Shown here: positions 41,321 to 50,977 of the stretch, one piece after another | Numbering within the stretch: position 1 is the first letter of the stretch | Layout: every line of letters begins with the position of its first letter | NCBI RefSeq assembly: GCF_029761915.1 | Contig: NZ_CP121695.1 | Location: 7,531,501-7,595,500 of the forward strand | Length of the DNA stretch: 64,000 nt | Origin: Bradyrhizobium sp. CB1650 | GTDB taxonomy: Bacteria; Pseudomonadota; Alphaproteobacteria; Rhizobiales; Xanthobacteraceae | Reading direction: 5' to 3' | Program-made: the position numbers and the translations under genes | The notes under the pieces: model-generated | Databases searched by the model: none | The model's input: only the letters and a program-made list of their open reading frames with translations | What the model was told of the DNA's origin: nothing

Positions 41321-41566
41321 ATGGATCAGTTCTTACCCGATCAAGTGCAGATGACAGATGCTATCGTGAGCGTCGCATTTGATAAGGCCTGGCGCTTTGT
41401 TGAGAAGGATCCGTTGCTGGCGCATAATCTCAAGTCGGTCCTCCATAGCCGGTTGCGCACTTTCCTTGAGTCACCGATAAGGAAGGACGAACGGAATGCT
41501 TTGAATCTGGCAAACGAGGCGATACGCAGCTTGCGGGCTGAACTGGCGCGGTCGACGGAGCAATAA
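41321..41566 (+). CDS. Small conserved-looking hypothetical protein
   Basis: 81 residues from an ATG at 41321, preceded by GGAG at 12 bp. The sequence is helical and charged: QMTDAIVSVAFDKAWRFVEK, HSRLRTFLESPIRKDERNAL, and NLANEAIRSLRAELA at the end. Codon use and composition fit a real gene. No domain is recognised. It lies about 260 bp beyond the IS21 right end. Confidence 0.6.
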   Translation: MDQFLPDQVQMTDAIVSVAFDKAWRFVEKDPLLAHNLKSVLHSRLRTFLESPIRKDERNALNLANEAIRSLRAELARSTEQ

Positions 41567-42424
41567 GGCGCTTGCACCTTCGCCTTCGTTAAGGCTCTCG
41601 AGGACCCTTATGCGGCGGTAAAACCACCTAGGCAGAGCGTGGTCGAGCTGATCTTCCTCCACTCATGCTCAGCCCCGGCGAAGACGAACACGTTCGCGAC
41701 GACTGTTGCCTATGCAGCTGTGACCCCAGACCGGTAACCTGGAACCCGGAGCAAGCTGGCGACCGGATGCGACAGTCGCGCGCTAATATTCGCTGGCGCT
41801 AGAAAACACCACACCGTTGGTCTCTCCTAACGTTTGACTCGGCACGAGCTTGCGCAACTTCAGGCAAGAGCCGCATCAAGTACAGCCGCACGGCTTCTTG
41901 ACAACCGTCGATCGAGGGTCGAGGTTGAGGAACATCGTGCTGCACTTATGATAGGTCCGGAGCCAAAGCGATCCAGGCCTGTGATCCATCATCGCCGCAA
42001 CGCCACGATTGCGAGCGGCAGCACGACCGTCCTGCCGGAAGAATGAGCTTGAACGCCCGAGACGCGTCTTGGATCAGCGGTCTTCGTTTGCCGGACTCTT
42101 TGAAGAGCGAGCATGCACGGGGCGGCGCAGACTGGCCTTGTCGCTAGTTAGCGACAAATGGAGCCAAACACCTCTCAGCATTGCGTCCCATTACGGGCCA
42201 TCACGAACGGATCGTATTCAAAGAAGCATCTGCGCGAAGCGACCACGGTCAGGCCGCAGCATTTCGGCCGAGGCAGTGCATGGCACATTGCGCGATCCAC
42301 AATCTGACGCGGCGTGCGATTCGACCCATTTCTTTCGAACACATGTTGTGCGGCAGTTACAGCAATTCGCGATCATATCGTTAAACGCAGGGTGCCGGGG
42401 GGCACCGAAAGGAACGACACTCGA
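41567..42424. other. No recognisable gene
   Basis: Short frames only. The last 60 bp contain a GC-rich inverted repeat (GGGTGCCGGGGGGCACC, 42390-42406) just above the ribosome-binding site of the outer-membrane protein gene; it could influence its translation. Confidence 0.45.
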
Positions 42425-43150
42425 ATGAAGAATTTTCTGATTCTGACCGCAAGCATCGGCGCACTCAGTGCAGCCGCCCCGGCATTCGGAGCGGACTTGG
42501 CCAGTCAGCCCGTCCAGGTCAAGGCGGCACCGCTGCCGGTCGCAGCTCCGATTATCGATTGGTCCGGCTACTATATCGGTGTCAATGGCGGCTGGGGAAC
42601 GAGCCGCAACTGCTGGGATTTCAATGGAGTCACACCCGAGGGTTGCCATAATTCGACTGGCGGTACCATTGGCGGTCAGATTGGCTATCGTTGGCACATC
42701 TTCAACATGGTCTACGGGATCGAAGGCCAGGGCAATTGGGCCGACTTCAGCGGCTCCAATGTCAGCGCCGCCTTCCCAGCAGACACCATTGGCACCAAGA
42801 CAGATGCGTTCGGTCTGCTCACCGGCCATATTGGCTACGCGTTCAATGCCGTGCTGCTGTACGCCAAGGGCGGTGCTGCGGTGACCAGCAACACCTATCA
42901 CCTGAACTCGGTGGCTACTGGCACCGAGATTGCCAAAGACAATGATGTGCGTTGGGGTGGCGCGCTGGGCGCCGGTGCCGAAGTCAGCCTCGCACCCAGC
43001 TGGTCAGCTGGCGTCGAGTATACCCACTTGTTCATGCAGCGCAGCAACGTAAGCTTCCCAGCGGCCGTTGCTGCCGATCGCGTCCACCAGAACGTCGATC
43101 TCATCACGGCACGGCTCAATTACAAGTTCGGCCAAGGGTTTGCCAAATAG
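42425..43150 (+). CDS. Outer-membrane beta-barrel protein (Omp25/RopB-like)
   Basis: 241 residues from the ATG at 42425, with AAAGGA upstream. A clear signal peptide (LILTASIGALSAAAPAFGAD, cleavage after AFG) is followed by a Pro/Ala linker and an eight-stranded barrel with alternating residues: DWSGYYIGVNGGWGTSR, GGTIGGQIGYRWH, GLLTGHIGYAFNAVLLYAKG, and the C-terminal LITARLNYKFGQGF ending in aromatic residues. These are typical of alphaproteobacterial Omp25-type porin-like proteins, which stabilise the envelope. A strong terminator follows 28 bp later, so it is a single-gene transcript. Confidence 0.9.
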   Translation: MKNFLILTASIGALSAAAPAFGADLASQPVQVKAAPLPVAAPIIDWSGYYIGVNGGWGTSRNCWDFNGVTPEGCHNSTGGTIGGQIGYRWHIFNMVYGIEGQGNWADFSGSNVSAAFPADTIGTKTDAFGLLTGHIGYAFNAVLLYAKGGAAVTSNTYHLNSVATGTEIAKDNDVRWGGALGAGAEVSLAPSWSAGVEYTHLFMQRSNVSFPAAVAADRVHQNVDLITARLNYKFGQGFAK

Positions 43151-43177
43151 TGATCTCCACGCGGTTGCGTGAATCGG

Positions 43178-43206
43178 GAGCCCCGACCGCGGTCGGGGTT
43201 CTTGCT
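43178..43206 (+). terminator. Rho-independent terminator of the outer-membrane protein gene
   Basis: The perfect stem CCCCGACC/GGTCGGGG (43181-43198), extended on both sides, is followed by TTCTTGCTT. It lies 28 bp after the stop codon. Confidence 0.75.
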
Positions 43207-43501
43207 TCACACGCTCCTCCCCTGCGGCACCCCTCCCGCAGTTCCGAAGCACCAGGTTCGAGTTCGTCTAAGCAGGGATCACCTGCATAGAACGACGCCG
43301 CCTGACCTCAACACTGGCGGACCAGGTCAGTCGATTCAACATCTGATGGCACTTTCGGCGAGGCCGCAAATACAGCACTCCTTGAGGCAAGCCTGACACC
43401 TCCCGCCGCGTGAGGTTGTGGAGCTCCACAAGCATCGATTGAACCTGCCAGAAGCTGAAGCAAAATTTGGCACTTGGTGCTCGTCCATTCGACTGATGAG
43501 T

Positions 43502-44368
43502 TCAAAGAAGATTGAGGCGAATTGCTATAATGGCCGCTTGAATCCGGCTGGTCGCACCCAGCTTTCGCATTGCATTTTTGATATGAAAATTGACTGTATT
43601 CTCGCTGATGTCCAGGATCTTTCCTATTTCCCAAGACGATTTCCCCTCTGCGACCCACCACAAGCAACTGATCTCCCGCTGCGATAGTATAACTTTTCTT
43701 TCGCGGCCATCATCGCACGGACGAGCGATGTCGCCATAGGCGGTGTGAAACTGCCAGGCCAGGGCGTTGAGATGACCGATGCGGTCCTGAGGATCAGCAT
43801 CGTCGGACGCAGATGCAAACGACACCACAGATACCCGACCCAACGGGCCAAACAATGGCACGCTCATGCCATGCTTCAAGCCCGCCTCTCTCGCCTCGTC
43901 CAATACGCGTCTCTCGTCCGGTTGAAGTTGATAGCGGTCGGGGAGTTGGTCCCACAAAAACGGCCGCGAAAGCATCGGCGTCCTCCGGACCACCGGATCG
44001 ATAGTATGGTACTTGCGTTTGAAGTATCGGTCGCACCAGTCTGGCGGCCACTTCACAGCCACAGCCGGAGGTGGATATTCCGCCAGTGGCTCGACGAAGT
44101 TGAGAGCGCCGAAGGCGACTTCACTGAAGCCTTCATCGGTGGCACAGCTTACAAGAAGCTGGAACAGCGCTCTGAGCGAATGCGTCTGGTTCGCGCATTC
44201 GGTGAAGCTAAAGAGATCCCTGATGGGCGCCTCAGAACTTCGTTCAAGCTCCCTGTCAGTGTGTTCGCTTGCGCTTGTTTCAGGCGGAGCCAAATGCAAT
44301 TGCATGACCTGAACCCTTGGGTTTATTTTTCGTGAAGTCTGAGCGCCGAACCCTGCGTCAGACGCCAT
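43502..44368 (-). CDS. LuxR-family transcriptional regulator with autoinducer-binding domain
   Basis: Up to 288 residues; an internal ATG at 44305 (MQLHLAPPET) is an equally good start. The N-terminal acyl-homoserine-lactone-type domain has WCDRYFKRKYHTIDPVVRR with the conserved W, Y, D and P, then FLWDQL and GMSVPLFGPLGRVSVVSFAS. The C-terminal GerE-type HTH is LSQREISCLWWVAEGKSSWE and ISENTVNFHIKNAMRKLGAT. No luxI-type synthase is present in the window, so it is an orphan or solo receptor here. It could read a signal made elsewhere in the genome, or a plant compound. Its targets are unknown. Confidence 0.88.
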   Translation of the reverse strand: MASDAGFGAQTSRKINPRVQVMQLHLAPPETSASEHTDRELERSSEAPIRDLFSFTECANQTHSLRALFQLLVSCATDEGFSEVAFGALNFVEPLAEYPPPAVAVKWPPDWCDRYFKRKYHTIDPVVRRTPMLSRPFLWDQLPDRYQLQPDERRVLDEAREAGLKHGMSVPLFGPLGRVSVVSFASASDDADPQDRIGHLNALAWQFHTAYGDIARPCDDGRERKVILSQREISCLWWVAEGKSSWEIGKILDISENTVNFHIKNAMRKLGATSRIQAAIIAIRLNLL

Positions 44369-44727
44369 TCCCGGATTCGTTGCCCCGCCGCTGGCTGCGC
44401 CGGCATGATCGTCCCGTCAAACAGCCGAGCTGCCGCCATCATCCCTGGTCCGAGGCTGAACGGAACGCCGCAATCGAAACGCCGTTGCACATGCGAAGTG
44501 ATCGATCGAGCTCGCCGATAGCGTACTGGCGAAACCGGAGATCACCGGGCGGTCGTCCATGTTGATGGTCTGGCAGTGATAGAAAGTCCGAGGGCCCTGG
44601 CGACTCAGCTGGCGAGACGAACCAAACAGCACGAGCGGGCCCAGCTCTGTTCAGATTGGATGGCGAGAAACCATGGTCCTGTCCGAACGGCGCTTCGCTT
44701 TGTACCGAGGCCAAGCACGAGGACATG

Positions 44728-45103
44728 CTAGGCACTAAACTCCGCGATACAGGTAAGGTAGAGCACGCCCATGTCGTTGGCGGTGCCGGACTCGACCTGC
44801 GCGTTGTCGGTATCGATTCTCTGCTTGCCGACGAAGACAACAGGAGCGTCATTTTTCTTCCCAATCTTGCGAATTGCCATCGCCAACCGTTGGCTGATGC
44901 TCCGCCCTATGACGGCGTCGGGGACGCGATCGATGAGCAACACGGAACAGCCGCCATACTCCTCGCATGATTGCCCGGCGCCTCAGCGGGTCCGTCCGGC
45001 AGATCCGGCGCAAATGATTCGAAGGGGCAGAAAATGGCCACGTCAAAGGCGTAGTGGGAAATCGCGAGACCCGCTTGATACAGAGGACACTTTGCATGCG
45101 CAC
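44728..45103 (-). pseudogene. Relic of a second etfB/fixA gene
   Basis: The minus strand shows MRMQSVLCIKRVS at the start and, in a second frame further on, LAMAIRKIGKKNDAPVVFVG and KQRIDTDNAQVESGTANDMG, followed by VLYLTCIAEF. These correspond to VVCIKQVPDS and to LATAIRKIDKEYG and TGKQTIDGDTAQVGPGIAKR of FixA. Key residues of the ETF-beta signature are changed (DTD for DGD) and frames are broken, so it is dead. Confidence 0.7.
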
Positions 45104-46919
45104 CTCCAGAAGGGAGAGGACCCTGGATCGGATCGCTACATTTCAGCAAGTGTCATACCACCTGCTGATTTCGCGAAAATCACCGCCGAGACAAGGGCTT
45201 GAAAGGCGGCCCGGAAGGTAAGTTAAATTGAAGCAATCATGACATCGGGAGGAAAGCCGACAGGGCCAGTTGCGTGAGCCGCAGCACGAGTTGACCTGGA
45301 CCAGGAAAGGTGCACACCTTCTCTCGGCGGACGCCTCGAGTCCGACCGTCGGTGCCCCAAGCGCAGCCCTCTCCCAGCCCAGTCAAGCATTAGTCTTGGC
45401 AAACGATGAGGGCGGTCGACACATGACAACCGTCGAGGAACTTGGACAGACTGCGCCTCCGGCCGCGGGATCCCCGACTAAGCGCGCTCTCACTAGATAC
45501 GCTCGTGCGGATCGATCCAGGGGGCTCATTCGGCTCCCTCGAGCGGCAGGGGCCGTGAGATGTTTATCAGTATTCCGGAAGGCTGCGGCAATCTCGTTGT
45601 CGGCTCGCGCGTCGACTACGTCGAGGAGCTTGGTGAGGACGGTCTGCAAGCCATGTTCGGAGCAAGTTGGGTCCGTTCGTGCGGCGCGCTGCTCATGGAG
45701 ATTGTCAGGGAAGATGATTTGCTGAGCGCCAGAAAGTCGCAGTCAATTCGAAATGGGCAAGGATGCGGAGGCGCGGCAATGAGCCCCCTCCGCCACGAAG
45801 CCGCCAACGTCGCGCATGCCCATATGAAATCAGCCACGCCGACAGAGTTATCCTTTCACCGGCTCTCCGATCAGTTCGACGCCGTTTTACAGCAGGAATG
45901 GCGCTTGCTGGCCCATGGTGGGTCGACGCCATCATTCCGATCCCATCTTCATCTGAGAAACGCTGAGACCCTCTCACGCGGTCTCGCAAGGCTGCTGATA
46001 GAGCCAGGCGGTCTGGGCGCGTGACCGATCGACATTTGCCGCAAACGTTTCAATAGCGAACTGAAGACGATGATCGCCACAGATTTTACTGACGTACGTA
46101 GCCGTCGCTATGTTTGAATGGCGCCGCCAACCGTTTTGCGGGGATGCTCACCGATGGAAACCTGGCGGCGAGCTAAGCATTTCATTTATGGGCCCCTGGT
46201 GCGTGCCCAGTTTCAAGTAATCAAACTGTTTGGCGATTATCCTCGCTGCCTTGATAGGCTCAGCTCTCATTGGCGGAAGATGATCTTCAGACCCGATCGG
46301 CTTATGAAGCACAAACTTTCTCGATCCGGTGTGAATGGACTGCAATGCCAAGGTGCGATCCCATTGTGTAATGATCCGGTGCAAGATCTCCGAGTCGGCC
46401 GTTGCCTAGATGGCCTGCAGGTCGCCGCGCGAGAACGATTCCTTGTGACGGGATGATCGACGCCTCACCAGGCGGTCTATCTGAAACAGTGAGAGCTGCT
46501 GGTGCACCGGATTGATCGCGAGGCCAATGAGCGGCCAACTGCAATTCTGTGCGCTCTGACGGCGACCGCTAGCCACAAAGGCGATGTCAAAAAACAAAAG
46601 ACATCAAGCGCTAAAGCAAAATAGAACATTGCAGATAGTATCCACGTGTAGGGTATCTGACCGGGCTCGCGTTCGCTGTAAGCAGGACCTGCAAGTTGTT
46701 GTGAGTTGGTGAGCTGCATTGGAGCCGGAACGAGACGCCGCCGAACCAAGGCGCACCCGACGCACTTTGCCGGGTGTCGAAAGTGCGCCGGGCTCGCCCA
46801 ACATCATCAGTACATCCGTGATGATGCTCTCGGCAATGAGACAAGTAGCGTGGCGGAATTGAGGCTCATTGCGTTTTGTACTTGAACTTCGACAACGTTT
46901 TTCGTGAGCTGCTCCAAAG
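45104..46919. other. Long stretch with no confident gene
   Basis: Overlapping frames without motifs. The best is a plus-strand frame at 45560-46024 (154 residues, MFISIPEGCGNLVVGSRVDY onward), with some hydrophobic character early but no ribosome-binding site and a composition near random. A MerR-type promoter element closes the stretch. Confidence 0.4.
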
Positions 46920-46922
46920 GCC

Positions 46923-46953
46923 TTGAATCGCACGTAGCGTCACATTGTACGAT
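46923..46953 (+). promoter_or_regulatory. NolA-type MerR promoter element, copy E
   Basis: TTGAAT at 46923-46928, a 19-bp spacer with ACGTAGCGT, and TACGAT at 46948-46953. It differs from copies C and D at only a few positions. The next recognised gene on the same strand is hemN, 480 bp on; no small gene was identified in between. Confidence 0.6.
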
Positions 46954-47363
46954 CGCGAACTTGGCGCTCTTCATCCAGAAAGCGACGTATTTCCCGTGAC
47001 GCGCCGGCCTTGGACGGGAGGCATCGGTTGAATGCTGCGAGCATGCACATCGATTTTTCCACGAAACACCAGCTTGTGTCTGGGGACAGCGTGGCCCGCT
47101 TTTGGTGACGCCTTTAGATCCCTGTCTTCGTCGCAAAAAGGCTGCGTGTCAGGGAGTGCAGAAGCGACGCGCCCTCGGATGAATGATTGACACTGCACGC
47201 AGGCTCTCTAGCCGCTTGGGCCGTACTCGTAAGAGACCTTCATTCTACCCACAAGCATCCAGATAATCACCAAGGAGCGGCGCTCACTCCCACTCCCGGC
47301 CCCTTAAGCTGGGTTGGCAGTGACATCGAGAGCGGGACCAATCTCAAGAACAGTTTGGCGCGT

Positions 47364-47377
47364 TTGACATAACGCAA
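47364..47377 (+). promoter_or_regulatory. FixK/FNR-type box upstream of hemN
   Basis: TTGACATAACGCAA fits TTGA-N6-GCAA, the FixK2-type consensus, with a near-dyad. It lies about 65 bp before the hemN start. hemN genes in Bradyrhizobium are known FixK2 targets under low oxygen. Confidence 0.5.
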
Positions 47378-47435
47378 AGACACAAGAGAGGGCGCCGGTC
47401 AGCTTCACGCTGTTTGAGCATGGGAAAGTTAAGTC

Positions 47436-48770
47436 TTGCAGACCTCGCTCCTAAACAAGTATTGCGATGCTCGCCTGCCTTGGTACACGATCTACCCAAC
47501 CGTACCGGATTTCTCCGCGATGGTCGGTCCCAAGATTTGTGAGACATGGTTGAGGCGGCTGCCGCCGAACGAACCCGTATCGCTCTACCTCCACGTTCCG
47601 TTCTGTCGCTCGATCTGCTGGTATTGCGGCTTCCCTACAAGCCTCACTCGCAGCGAGCGACCGATCCGCAATTATTTGGCGGCGGTGCAGGATGAGATAC
47701 GCTTGGTCGCAGAGCAAGCGCCGCCTGCTCTGCCGGTGAGCGACGTGCATTTCGGCGGCGGGACGCCGACCACCATTGCGCCGACCGATTTCCTGGGCTT
47801 GATGGAACACTTGCGCCGCTGCTTCGCGTTCAGCAAATCAGCTAGCATCGCCATCGAAATCGACCCGCGTGCGTTCACGGCCGAGATGGTCGAAACGTTA
47901 GAAGCGGCGGCGATCAGTCGCGTGAGCATAGGCGTGCAAAGCTTCGACCCCGTGGTTCAAAGGGCGGTCAACCGCGTCCAGAGCGAGGTGCAGACGGCTT
48001 CTGTCGTCGAAAGCCTTCGCCAGCATGGGATAAGGCGCATCAATTTCGACCTTCTCTTCGGACTGCCACATCAGACGGTGCGGTCCTGCGTGGACTCCAC
48101 GCGGACGGCTCTGGCCATGCGGCCAGACCGGCTTGCGGTTTTCGGCTATGCTCACGTCCCCTCCTATATGAAACGTCAGCGCCAGATCGATGAGACGGCG
48201 CTGCCCGATAATCTCGCCCGCGCCGAGCAAGCCGCGGCTATTGCAGATACGCTGGTCTCGGCCGGCTACCGCCAGATCGGGCTCGACCATTTCGCCCTGC
48301 CCAACGACGAGCTCGCGCTGGCGCAGAAAGCCGGTCAGCTGCGCCGCAACTCCCTGGGTTATTCGGCTGATACCTGCAAAACCGTGATCGGCTTAGGTCC
48401 GTCAGCCATCGGCCGTCTGCGTGACGGTTACGTCCAGAACGAGAGCGCAACCGCTTCCTATCGCCAACACATTCAGGCTGGTCGTCTGGCAACCTCAAAA
48501 GGCTACTGTCTCTCACCCGAAGATCGGCTCCGCGCCGCAATTATTGAGCGTCTGATGTGCGATTTGCAGGCCGACGTACCAGCGATCTGTGCTGCTCACG
48601 GATTTGATCCGATTCCTCTTCTCAATTCGGCCGACCGGTTGGGAATGCTTGCCGAAGACGGGATAGTGGACATTGAAGAGGGATTCATTCGGCTCAAGCA
48701 GGAACACCGGTTTCTCATTCGTGCTGTTGCTGCCGCATTCGACACCTATCTCGACCGTACCCCCTATTAA
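47436..48770 (+). CDS. hemN: HemN, oxygen-independent coproporphyrinogen III oxidase (radical SAM)
   Basis: 444 residues, start at TTG 47436 with GGAAAG 8 bp upstream; an ATG at 47420 is out of frame. The N-terminus RLPWYTIYPTVPDF is typical of HemN. The radical-SAM cluster is in PFCRSICWYCGFPT (C-x3-C-x2-C), followed by DVHFGGGTPTTI and VSIGVQSFDPVVQRAVNR, and FGYAHVPSYMKRQR. It oxidatively decarboxylates coproporphyrinogen III to protoporphyrinogen IX without oxygen, supplying heme for the bacteroid. A FixK-type box lies upstream. It is intact although its surroundings are decayed, which argues for selection on it. Confidence 0.93.
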   Translation: MQTSLLNKYCDARLPWYTIYPTVPDFSAMVGPKICETWLRRLPPNEPVSLYLHVPFCRSICWYCGFPTSLTRSERPIRNYLAAVQDEIRLVAEQAPPALPVSDVHFGGGTPTTIAPTDFLGLMEHLRRCFAFSKSASIAIEIDPRAFTAEMVETLEAAAISRVSIGVQSFDPVVQRAVNRVQSEVQTASVVESLRQHGIRRINFDLLFGLPHQTVRSCVDSTRTALAMRPDRLAVFGYAHVPSYMKRQRQIDETALPDNLARAEQAAAIADTLVSAGYRQIGLDHFALPNDELALAQKAGQLRRNSLGYSADTCKTVIGLGPSAIGRLRDGYVQNESATASYRQHIQAGRLATSKGYCLSPEDRLRAAIIERLMCDLQADVPAICAAHGFDPIPLLNSADRLGMLAEDGIVDIEEGFIRLKQEHRFLIRAVAAAFDTYLDRTPY

Positions 48771-49180
48771 CTAAGCCACGCATGTGAGCAGATCCCAAAG
48801 ATCTAAGCTCTTCGCGACGAAATGATCTGAAGAGGCACCTCCGGCAGACAGGCCAGATTTCGAGGATGCAGCGGCGTTGTCATGACAACGACCTTTCAGA
48901 TATGGCCTCAAACCGGGAGGGCTGACTAAGAGGAAGCTGATTTGAAGGAGAGGCGCAGCGGATTCCGCCGTTCAGGGCCACGGCTCGATCATGCCTAAAG
49001 GGCTCTGCCCCACCTCCCCTTTAAGTGCTCTTGATAACGGTGACGGCCTCAGCGACGTGCCGCTGGAGACGCCGGCGCCCGCGCAAGCTTCGGGCATTTT
49101 ACGTCTGGAGGCAGCTTTGCAAAACGTCCACCTCCTCGAGCACAGTTAGAGACTCGACCACGCCTGCAGCCTCTCAGAGC
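48771..49180. other. Spacer between hemN and the convergent membrane-protein gene
   Basis: No gene or clear terminator seen. Confidence 0.5.
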
Positions 49181-49699
49181 TCAAGGCGCGGCTGTCTTCG
49201 GTCCGGCGATCACTGGCGCGCCTCCGACGGAAACAGGTCCCTGTGGTTTGGACCGCCCGAAGCGTTTCCTGGCTGCGCTCGAAATAGCCCGGGCTGGCGA
49301 CAAAGGAGGCTCGGAAGCAGCAGAAGGGACAGGTGTTGAACTCTGCAGCGAATCGATCCGCGAAGTCAGCATGGTGATCTGATCCAAGATCGCTTTGAGG
49401 GCATTCCGCTGGGCATCGATCCGGCGGTTGAGTTCTGCGATCTCATCGTCAGTTTTCTGCTGTGCCCACTTTATCTCGAATAGGGATGCCCTGTCCTCCA
49501 GTGACAGGCTCATTGTTGAAGCGACATCTTTGCTTTCCGGCGTCTCGACAAAATCTTGAAGGTTAGCCCAAAGCCAGGCGCCAGCAGCACACGAGCCGAC
49601 GAGGACAAGCGGGAGCACCAAAACCGGGAGAATCCTTCTTGACGGCCCGTGCAAGAGCGGCCGCAAGTCTGAAGCGGCCGCTTGATCGATCAGGTCCAT
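49181..49699 (-). CDS. Membrane-anchored coiled-coil protein of unknown function
   Basis: 172 residues from the ATG at 49699 (MDLIDQAAASDLRPLL), with GAGGGA just upstream; a longer frame to 49792 has no such signal. One transmembrane helix (ILPVLVLPLVLVGSCAAGAW, about residues 23-43) is followed by a long coiled coil (WAQQKTDDEIAELNRRIDAQ, ALKAILDQITMLTSRIDSLQ) and a Pro/Ala/Ser-rich basic tail. The orientation is probably N-in, with the coiled coil in the periplasm. No family is recognised; it resembles spacer or scaffold proteins. Confidence 0.55.
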   Translation of the reverse strand: MDLIDQAAASDLRPLLHGPSRRILPVLVLPLVLVGSCAAGAWLWANLQDFVETPESKDVASTMSLSLEDRASLFEIKWAQQKTDDEIAELNRRIDAQRNALKAILDQITMLTSRIDSLQSSTPVPSAASEPPLSPARAISSAARKRFGRSKPQGPVSVGGAPVIAGPKTAAP

Positions 49700-49792
49700 T
49701 GTCCCTCGCTCAAGATCCCATTCCAGCAGGCTTATTTTGTCGACGCGATAGCCCGCGATGCTCCCGCGCTCCAGGAGCTGCCGCGTCGACAA

Positions 49793-50800
49793 TAATCAAT
49801 GTTGGCGAGCTTCCCGATCGCTCCTATGAAACGCTCCTTCCTGAGCAATGCAACGCGACAATTTGCGCGCGTTCTCCATGATAGCGCCACCAGCGAGCAA
49901 TGGTTCTCGTCTTCGTCGGCGATGGCGCAGCACTCTCTCATCAATCAAAAGAACCTTGCAGATTTTCTTGGCCTTGCCCCGGCACGAATGCAAACCGTCC
50001 ACTCATTCCTGCAAGTGTTCGATGGAGCCCCGCCCCACGCATTGCCCAGATCAGCAACTTCGTCTGGGACGCGCCACGTAAGCGCCACGGCTGATCGGCC
50101 GAGCCGCAATGGCGCGATTGGACCGGCAAACATTGCACCTGATCAACTACCAGTTCCGGCAGGTTGTTCGAGATGAGGGGTACGTGCCAAGCGTGGCCAA
50201 CGAACGCCGCGCACGTCAAGGATTCGGATGCAAGACAAGTTTTGCTGCGCTGACGGCAACCAGCAACTGCTCGCCGATGTCCGCCAAAGCTGGATGGCTG
50301 ATTCCTCCGGTCTCCGGGGCCTTCACGTTGGATGTTGTGCTGTGGTTGCCGAGCGCGCAAATTCAAAGGCCCTTTGGCCAAGCCCGCCAATTGTCTCGTG
50401 TTTCGCTGACAACGATACCAATGAAGCGCTTCGTGAAGCCGAGCCTCTTGCGGGGCGAGCCCTGCTTTCTGGTAGCTGCCATTTGGTCCAGAAAGCCGCC
50501 TTCGATGCAAATGCGCGGCACCGCCAGACTCGCCTGACTCGCAGTGAGCAAGGTGGACATTCGCAATGTTTGGTGGCCAGGACAGCAAGCCCCCGCGCGC
50601 TCGTGAGCATTTGCCGAGCCAGCGCTCTCCGCTGGCTCTCGGCGCACCGGCGTCACGCACAAGCAAAGTTTCGGACCGGATCATCATCGCGCCGCGAGCT
50701 GAGAGGTTCAGCAAGCCTGAGTGACTCTGTTCGGATGGATCGAGTTCTGGCTCGTCCCCCTCATGCTCGGACGCGAAATGACGCCGGCGATGCCGCTTGC
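49793..50800. other. No recognisable gene
   Basis: Frames on both strands are open for up to 140 codons but carry no motif. The plus-strand frame that runs into the porin gene from 50228 is an extension without ribosome-binding site. It probably holds eroded DNA. Confidence 0.45.
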
Positions 50801-50891
50801 TCGTCATTGCGAGGATCGCTGGCGACGACGCGATCCGGACTGCCTCGCCGCGGAGGGATTCTGGATTACTTCGCTGTGCTCGCAATGACGA
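50801..50891. repeat. Dispersed palindromic repeat (alphaproteobacterial REP-like)
   Basis: The outer arms TCGTCATTGCGAG and CTCGCAATGACGA are exact inverse complements. The inside contains CGATCC and a GGATTCTGGATTACTTCGC stretch common to these elements. Such REP-like repeats are frequent between genes in Bradyrhizobium. Confidence 0.75.
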
Positions 50892-50977
50892 TGTGGAAGC
50901 AGGCGCGTGCCACACTGCGCCGGGAGCTCACTCCGGGCCAATCAGGCCGCAGTTCAATCCATTCATGGCCGGCAGAC

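Noticed and set aside
49420..49460. TCGTCAGTTTTCTGC as a plus-strand tts box
   Set aside because: Match is confined to the first half and it lies within the coding region of the membrane coiled-coil gene.
50228..50977. 250-codon upstream extension of the porin gene
   Set aside because: No ribosome-binding site, runs through a REP-like repeat, and a signal peptide occurs only after 50978.
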